Source of the DNA: Amyelois transitella
Taxonomy: Eukaryota > Arthropoda > Insecta > Lepidoptera > Pyralidae
Direction of reading: 5' to 3'
Assembly (NCBI RefSeq): GCF_032362555.1
Contig: NC_083517.1
Span: forward strand, 640,001-704,000
DNA: 64,000 nucleotides
A program made the translations under genes and the position numbers. Positions 57,830-64,000 of this stretch are shown piece by piece (within the stretch, counting starts at the first letter, position 1; each line of letters starts with the position of its first letter). The notes under the pieces are model-generated. The model searched no databases. It was not told where the DNA came from and saw nothing but the letters and a program-made list of their open reading frames with translations.

Positions 57830-60800
57830 ATATGTAGTAATAGAAATAAGATGATAGTAGTAGAAAATATTGTTCTGGGGGTACATTTTTAATAATGGCG
57901 GCCCAGTTTTCGCAAGCAAGTCAAGGTCGCAAAGTATGCAGATGAAGTTGCTGCCCATCCACCAAGGATTTTAATAACAGTTTTGGTTTATAATTGTTGT
58001 TTACTACAAAAAAGACGAAATATAATAGGTGAAAAACTTGATAACTCATCTTTACATTCTGGAAAATATATTGATAAATGGATTAGTCACTTGATAAGTC
58101 GTCGGTACGCATATTGACATGTCGATTATTTCAAAAACTAAGAAAAATTATGCAAATTACTGTACGTTATTCGAATCATCGTAAAAAGTTTACCTTAGAT
58201 AAAGTATAAGTTATAAATGTAACAAACAAATGCATTTTCCAGAGGAAGCCAAAGTTTAAAATGGCTGCCCTGTAAAATTGCTTTTTTCAACATGTCAAAT
58301 TCTTCCCGCGGGGCACGGTTATATTAGTATAGATTTAATTTCTATGTTAAGTATTGGTTGGAATTCTTTCTTATTTAATTTATTTTTATTATTTTTGATT
58401 TTATAGTAGGTACCTACTGTGTGGTTCCCGGCTTTTTGGAATAAGACCACTCCACATCCCATGGATGTCGTAACAGGCGACAAAGGGACAGGGAATAATA
58501 AAACTTGGGCTTCTTCTTGTAAGAACTCAGTGTCGTTGACCAACTCCAACATTTTGCATAACACATTAATCCTGAATTTTAAAATAGTAAACCTGTTTTA
58601 GTAAGTCAATACACTCATAAAAAATATTTATTCACTAAATCCGGAAATTTGTAGAATAACTGTCTCAGGCGTGGCTGGTAGGTATTACGCAAGAGAATAC
58701 GGGGTAGACAGAGCTATAAGATTTTACGGATAGGTTTAGCTACATATTATAGTTGTAATAGGTTAAAAGTCTCGATAATGTAATAAAGACTACGACCACA
58801 GATAAAATGAACGTACATAATATAGTGATGTTATAATATCCCTTGCGGGGTAGACAGAGCACACAGTGAAAAGACTGAAAAGCCTCTTTCAACTGTATTG
58901 GGATTCAAATAGTGAGAAGTTGCTAGCACATCGCCTACAAGAAGACATACATACATATAATCACGTCTATATCCCTTGCGGGGTAGACAAAGCCAACAAC
59001 CTTGTAAAGACTAATAGGCCACGTTCAGCCTACAAGAAGAATATCAAGTTTATTAGCCTTTCCCTTAATCGACGAGTTAGATGTGGAGTGGTCCCATTAT
59101 AAAGTGTCGGAAACCACACGGCACTAAGTTCCTTGACTTGAAGTTACCTATTAAAAATCCTAGTTTTCCTGTTTCTCTAAAATTTTTATTAATAAACTAT
59201 GTACTAACTTGTCTAATTACCTCAAGGTTTTTAAAAGATATACCAAAAGCCTAGATACCGAGCCAACTTGCAAGTAATCTGAAAAAAATATCAGTTTTAT
59301 GGCAACACTGAATTAAATAGGCATTATTTGAAGTTGCGTGTACCACGATACCCTTTATCTTGACCTCCCATCAGGCAGATACAGGCCACTAGAAACGATA
59401 TCATAATTTGGAAAAAAAAATGAAGAAACAATAACACTAAATTATTTTTTGAATTGAGAACGCGCGCTGATTAAACCGTAAAGAAGATTGGTTCCTCGCG
59501 AGGTGCTTTATCGCCTGCAATTTGTGGCGAACGCCTCGCGCCGAAGATTGCGCGGATTTTGGCGGGAACACGGAACAAATCCCGCCGTATGCGGATTTAA
59601 ATGAGGCTTAGCTATTTTCGGTAACACGAGTACTTTTTAAGGAACAGCGGCTTTGGTAAATAATAATATTGAACTTTTGATCATGAAATGATTTCAATGT
59701 AATTCTGTAGGTATTCGTTATTAACGAAAATTTCAGTAGAAATACCTATGCACAACAGGAAAACTAAATTATTTAAAAAAATGGGAAATTTTCACAAATA
59801 AGAATTTAAGTATAATATCGGTTTGATTCCAAATAAAATAATAAGCTAAGATTTACTTGTGACATTATTTTTTTAATGCAACATAAAATTAAAACAAACA
59901 AAATAAAAAGAAAAGAATTTCCTTAAACTTTAATTGGTTTTTGGTACACGCAAGCTACTCATACTTTCAAACATGTAATAAGTATTAGGTTATACCGTCT
60001 TTAATCAAGCATGCTTGTCTTTGTCGCATTAGATAAGAAATCTTTTTATTAACCTTTATAATTATTTTATTATTAATTTTTCTTATAGGCATATGAAACC
60101 AAACTCATCGTAGAGCAGCATAGCTCATGGTAACTGTGTTTTTTTCTTACTATATAACTACTGCATTAATCATAAAATAACTTAAAAAAAATATAGTCAT
60201 AAAGGCTTCACGCGCTGCCTGCTATAAGAATACATCTGGCTGCAAAAATAAAAAAAATAACTATACCTTAAGTTAAACGGACTTTTTGGCGGGAACTCAT
60301 ACGTCATGTTGTCTATTCATGACTTCTAAGTGTGGATTATTGATTTTTATGTGAATGTTCGTGGATAACCATGAGTTTTGGACAGTGTTACAATATCGGA
60401 TTTAATTACTGTATTGTAATGTAAAGCATCCACAGCTATTATTCGACCAATACAAAGTACAATTCTATGTCTAGAACTGTCTAAACTCAGTCAAAGAGTA
60501 AAAGAGACAAAAATAAATTCATGAAGACGTTTGATTGCCAAAAAGAAGAAAAGAACACAGAACACAGTTTAACGTATCAATTAAAAATACATTGGGAGAA
60601 CTTTACTTAGCCATTTGGCACGTACACGACACAGATAATACACAGGTGCCTGAAATATAGGCCCGCATTGGCGAGCCGATGCGGCTTTTGTAGCTTTCGC
60701 AGATTTCGGGAGAAGTACTATCACAGAATAAAATAGTAAGGAATGGAATAGACATTCAGTATTAATAAAAATCAAGGAACCTTTTCACTTATTCTTCTAT

Positions 60801-60909
60801 TTTAAATGTAAAAGGAAATGACTGATTGACATATTAACGAACAGTCCACACCGCTGGGTCTAAGGACTTGAAATTTGGCCGCATTGGCGTGTAGGTTTTT
60901 TATATGGTA
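57830..60909. other. spacer with SINE debris
   Basis: No gene. SINE pieces: 58416-58500 (head, plus), 58835-58930 and 58945-59125 (minus). A possible Helitron end is at about 58300-58332. GC-richer 59460-59600 includes GCGGATTTTGGCGGGAACAC. The rest is AT-rich. Confidence 0.45.
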
Positions 60910-60960
60910 CTAGCTGTGCCCGCGACTTCGTCCGCGTGGAATAGTTATTTTGGGCATCAT
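60910..60960 (-). repeat. Helitron 3'-end scrap
   Basis: CTAG at 60910-60913, then the complement of GCGGACGAAGTCGCGGGCAC and the TTGGGCATCAT words; the rest is missing. Confidence 0.65.
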
Positions 60961-61009
60961 ATTTATTTTTGCAAACATCCTCCTCGGCTTTATCAATTAT
61001 AGCTGCTAA

Positions 61010-61105
61010 TTGTTATGCGACTTGGCCCACATCATTACCCGCGACGGAACGGAGACCGTATAGTGAGATGAGAGGCCTTTGCCCAGTAGTGGGATCTTAC
61101 AGGCT
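61010..61105 (+). repeat. LINE 3'-end scrap
   Basis: GGAACGGAGACCGTATAGTG, GAGAGGCCTTTGCCCAGTAG and TGGGATCTTACAGGCTGATA form a widespread lepidopteran LINE 3' end (class not settled). Different from the RTE-like tail. Confidence 0.55.
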
Positions 61106-61756
61106 GATACTTTACTTTAAAATAGTAATACTATATCTTCTAAGATGTTCAGTGAAATTAAGTGATATCAAAGACAGTTGTGTTTACAATTAAATACTCA
61201 TAATCAACAACAATCTTAAAAGATAGACATAATCAGTTTAAAAGTAGGTAAGAGGTAAAAACAGACAAACATACAAAGGAAGTATTATAAGTAGAATGAT
61301 ACCTATCTATATGTACGAAGTAGGATAGAGCAGGGCGATCGAAAGATGCGGGGTGAGATTAAATGTTTCGTTGCAAATTGCTTATAACGACTAAATCTCA
61401 AAACCTATTCGTCTGATTTATATACTGTAAATGGCAATTTTAGTCTACATGAAAAGCCGAAAGTTATAAACATATTTATTTGGATAAGGATTAAGTAATA
61501 CTGAATTAAAGAAAATTGGTTTCAAAATAACTTATGTTTATAATGAAAAAATAATCTTAAAAAATGAACATAAAAGTGGTTATTGTAAGTAAACCTTAAG
61601 AGATAGATATATGCTCTCGCGGACTTTTTTGTGGCAAAAAATGAGTACTTCACATCTTTAGTACATTGTTTTACTATATCTTTATTGGTTTGCGCAGCGT
61701 TCGCGTGGAAAGCTCGCAGATGGCCGACTCATTCAACTTTCACCTGCATTGTTGAC
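61106..61756. other. unassigned spacer
   Basis: AT-rich, no gene or named repeat seen. Confidence 0.4.
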
Positions 61757-61925
61757 GTTTCCCGTAGGAAATCCGGGATAAAATGTAGCCTATAGCCTTC
61801 CTCGATAAATAGACTATCTAACAGTGAAAGAATTATTCAAATCGGTTCAGTAGTTTCTGAGATTAGCGCGTTTAAACAAACAAACAAACAAAACAAACTC
61901 TTCAGCTTTATAATATTAGTATGGA
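61757..61925 (-). mobile_element. Lep1-like Helitron, 3' end lost
   Basis: Minus-oriented with 5' start TCCATACTAATATTATAAAG at 61925 and the CTCAGAAACTACTGAACC words; merges at the left into CCCGGATTTCCTACGGGAA. Confidence 0.7.
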
Positions 61926-62705
61926 TAAAGGTGCACTAAAAGAGGATCTTCCAAAATTCCCGCGGGAACAGGGATAATGGTGATTTTTTGTTTGAACAGG
62001 AGCATGTTGTAGTATTTTTTTTTACCTTTTAAGAAATATTAATTATCTTTACTACTTACTATTTAGTTAATAAAAATCATGAGTTAGGGAAATTGACAGA
62101 TTATTTATTATTGATTAACTACATGTAATCTTTTAATATAGAGTAAATAAAGGACAAAATTTACCATGTCTTTACTTTTCTGGCAAAAAATACTGCACAA
62201 AGGAAAAGTTCACTCATTTTAGTGTAGGAAAATAAATAAACTTCATATGATTTGCATCTGCTTGCTTACCTCTTCGCACACCTGTGCTGTGTTTCTGTGT
62301 TACTGTGCTATTTATTATGCAGTATGTGGCCACTCGCCAAGAAAGCCTGGATATTTTGTACGTCCCCAATAATTCCATATTTATGCACGTAGCATGCGCT
62401 TGTAGGAAATTCACGGAACATTGGTACCTAGGTTGATATCTAGGGTTATAAATTTACATTATATCACGCTACGCCTATTTCCCGTAGAGACTTCATCTTT
62501 CTAGTTGCCACGATCCTAGCATATTTTTGTGATAGATATAGGCATCAAATAGGTATCATTCGGAACCATAAAAATTGGAACAATGTATTTTTGAAATGAA
62601 GATTTATGTGATATGATATGCGCTAGAGTTTTGGAATTTGTGCATGTAAGTAGTTTAAAAAAATACCTTAAACTACCTTTATTACCTTACCTTAGTTAAA
62701 CTTTA
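61926..62705. other. unassigned spacer
   Basis: AT-rich, no gene. A faint RTE-like LINE tail, minus-oriented, is at about 62465-62520. Confidence 0.4.
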
Positions 62706-62950
62706 TCTTTACTTATATTATAAAGCTGAAGAGTTTGTTTGTTTGAATGCACTAATCTCAGGAACTACTGGTTCGAATTAAAGAATTATTTTTGTGTTGA
62801 ATAGACCATTTATCGAGGAAGGCTTAGGCTTATATAACATCATGCTGCAACTATTAGGAGCGAAGAAATAATGGAAATTATTCATCCTTGAGAGCTTCAA
62901 TGATGCCCAATATAACTATTCCACGCGGACGAAGTCACGGGCACAGCTCG
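62706..62950 (+). mobile_element. non-autonomous Helitron
   Basis: TC start after an A (TCTTTACTTATATTATAAAG); end GGACGAAGTCACGGGCACAG then CTCG, a changed CTAG, before T. Lies 37 bases left of the mariner-type element. Confidence 0.75.
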
Positions 62951-62987
62951 TGCTTAATAATAAGTGTAGACTTCTAAGTATTAAATA

Positions 62988-63583
62988 CAAGGTGTCTCAA
63001 AAGTAAGTTCACATTTGCTTATTTTATTACGCGAAAGCAACTATTCTGAGGGGCGCGGGGGGTATGTCAGTCGGTAGTCTGGCTCTTGGGAATTTAACCG
63101 CTATGGAGCGTTTCTCTGGTGCGGACCGTGCGTTGTGCGTACGTGAGTTTTACAAAAACGGTAATTCGGCGACTGTAGCGCGTAGAAAATTCTGCAGTAT
63201 TCGACATATTCGTCACTTAAATGATGCGCCTAGCACTCGACTCATTGCAAAATGGGTTAAGAAGTTTGAAGAGACTGGGTCAACTCTGGAGAAACCATCA
63301 AGAGTTTACGCTAATAAATCGACTTCCCTGGCACAATTAAAAGAAAATATCCGTCATGAAATGGCAGCCATCACGGAGACTACCTGCCGAGCTGTCATAG
63401 GCAATTTTAGTGCCCGACTAAATGAATGCCGAGAGCGCATCGGTTTACATTTGGACGATGTTATTTTTAAAAAATAAATTCCCAAACAGTGTACTTCAAT
63501 ATAAAATAAAAAAAAATTCAATAAAGCTAAGACTTTTCTTTTAAAAAAAGATTTAAATGTGAACTTTCTTTTGAGACACCTTG
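62988..63583 (+). mobile_element. mariner-type deletion derivative
   Basis: Inverted ends: CAAGGTGTCTCAAAAGTAAG then TTCACATTT at 62988, and the complement of CAAGGTGTCTCAAAAGAAAG then TTCACATTT ending at 63583 (one mismatch in about 29). TA on both sides (62986-62987, 63584-63585). 596 bases, about half of a full Tc1/mariner element. Encloses the 137-residue frame below. Confidence 0.88.
63064..63477 (+). CDS. truncated transposase, helix-turn-helix part only
   Basis: Open frame of 137 residues inside the mariner-type element. The N-terminal part (ALCVREFYKNGNSATVARRK, then STRLIAKWVKKFEETGSTLE) is the DUF4817-like helix-turn-helix that binds transposon ends. The C-terminal part (FSARLNECRERIGLHLDDVI then FKK) looks like the extreme end of such transposases. 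The DDE catalytic core expected between them, some 200 residues, is absent. The two parts are in one frame, joined near ANKSTSLAQLKENIRHEMAA. The first ATG is at 63064; a second at 63103 (MERFSGAD) matches the family start better. It could not catalyse transposition but might still bind the ends. Confidence 0.7.
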   Translation: MSVGSLALGNLTAMERFSGADRALCVREFYKNGNSATVARRKFCSIRHIRHLNDAPSTRLIAKWVKKFEETGSTLEKPSRVYANKSTSLAQLKENIRHEMAAITETTCRAVIGNFSARLNECRERIGLHLDDVIFKK

Positions 63584-63585
63584 TA

Positions 63586-64000
63586 CTATAACACTAAGTC
63601 TATCGGCACTCTACTAGTAACTTCATTTTATGCAGTCTTAACGCCAGCTTGCAAACGAGATTCGCAAGTCATAAGCCACTTTTTCCAGTCACTGTCAAGG
63701 TAATGATAATGACCGACTTGTTTTACCATTTCAGGTCGAGTGGTTCTTGCCCCAGCACACAGGATGTCTGGGAAAAATTTATTTTTATTTCTCGTTCATA
63801 CAGAATATATACAAACTTTTTATTCGCGTGAGTTGAAGAGATAAGGTTAATCGTGAACTCTCTGGTCTTAATTTATCGTGAATCATAAGATCCAGTGTTA
63901 GTCGTTATGTTCTAAATACTTAATCTTTAAACCTCACATCTTAACTCTGGATTTTTATGGTGTACTAGGGCGATCCTGTTACGTTATACATAGATAGATA
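63586..64000. other. right edge of the window
   Basis: AT-rich sequence with no recognised gene or repeat. Confidence 0.4.

Overview
The window is nuclear DNA of an insect, almost certainly a moth or butterfly. Seven host loci have typical insect intron-exon structure, coding DNA is a minority of the sequence, and the spacers and introns are packed with repeat types common in Lepidoptera: Helitrons of the AT-target, CTAG-ending kind, an RTE-like LINE, and two SINE families (one tRNA-derived, one with an ATGT tail). No bacterial or organellar genes were seen. I cannot name the species.

Layout. 1-104 (+) is the last exon of a histidine/glycine-rich protein. Then, on the minus strand, come eIF3k (translation initiation, 4 exons, 1028-3286), TBP (TATA-binding protein, 4 coding exons, 4040-7950) and RpL40 (ubiquitin fused to ribosomal protein L40, 9426-10037). 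A 4.6-kb PIF/Harbinger DNA transposon (10615-15221) separates RpL40 from the divergent COX7A gene (+, 15570-18018). It carries a complete five-exon transposase and a broken Myb-like partner gene that is itself interrupted by a TIR element holding a Helitron. Next, on the minus strand, are synaptojanin in one uninterrupted 1094-codon reading frame (20884-24168) and FIG4 in 14 exons (24859-36793), two SAC-domain phosphoinositide phosphatases 0.7 kb apart. About 10.5 kb without a recognised gene follows (36794-47299), with hairpins, old repeats and one GC-rich promoter-like block. A four-exon UDP-glycosyltransferase (−, 47300-52329) comes next. The rest is repeats: a dead 1.85-kb RTE-like LINE (55985-57829) and a 596-bp mariner-type element (62988-63583) whose small intact frame keeps the DNA-binding part of a transposase without a visible catalytic core.

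How the parts relate. eIF3k, TBP, RpL40 and COX7A are housekeeping genes (translation, transcription, respiration). FIG4 and synaptojanin both remove phosphate from phosphoinositides, on late endosomes and on endocytic vesicles respectively. The UGT is a membrane detoxification enzyme. The repeats interact visibly: the abundant SINE ends in the same roughly 45-bp tail as the RTE-like LINE, several copies have 8-14 bp target duplications, and there are clear nested insertions. No single new gene system stands out. The most interesting items are the SINE/LINE tail sharing, the DNA-binding-only mariner protein, the intact Harbinger transposase inside a split divergent promoter region, the inverted duplication at a SINE junction in the UGT gene, and the inverted SINEs around FIG4 exon 12. 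All alignments were made by eye; exon borders come from GT/AG sites, reading-frame phase and remembered protein families.
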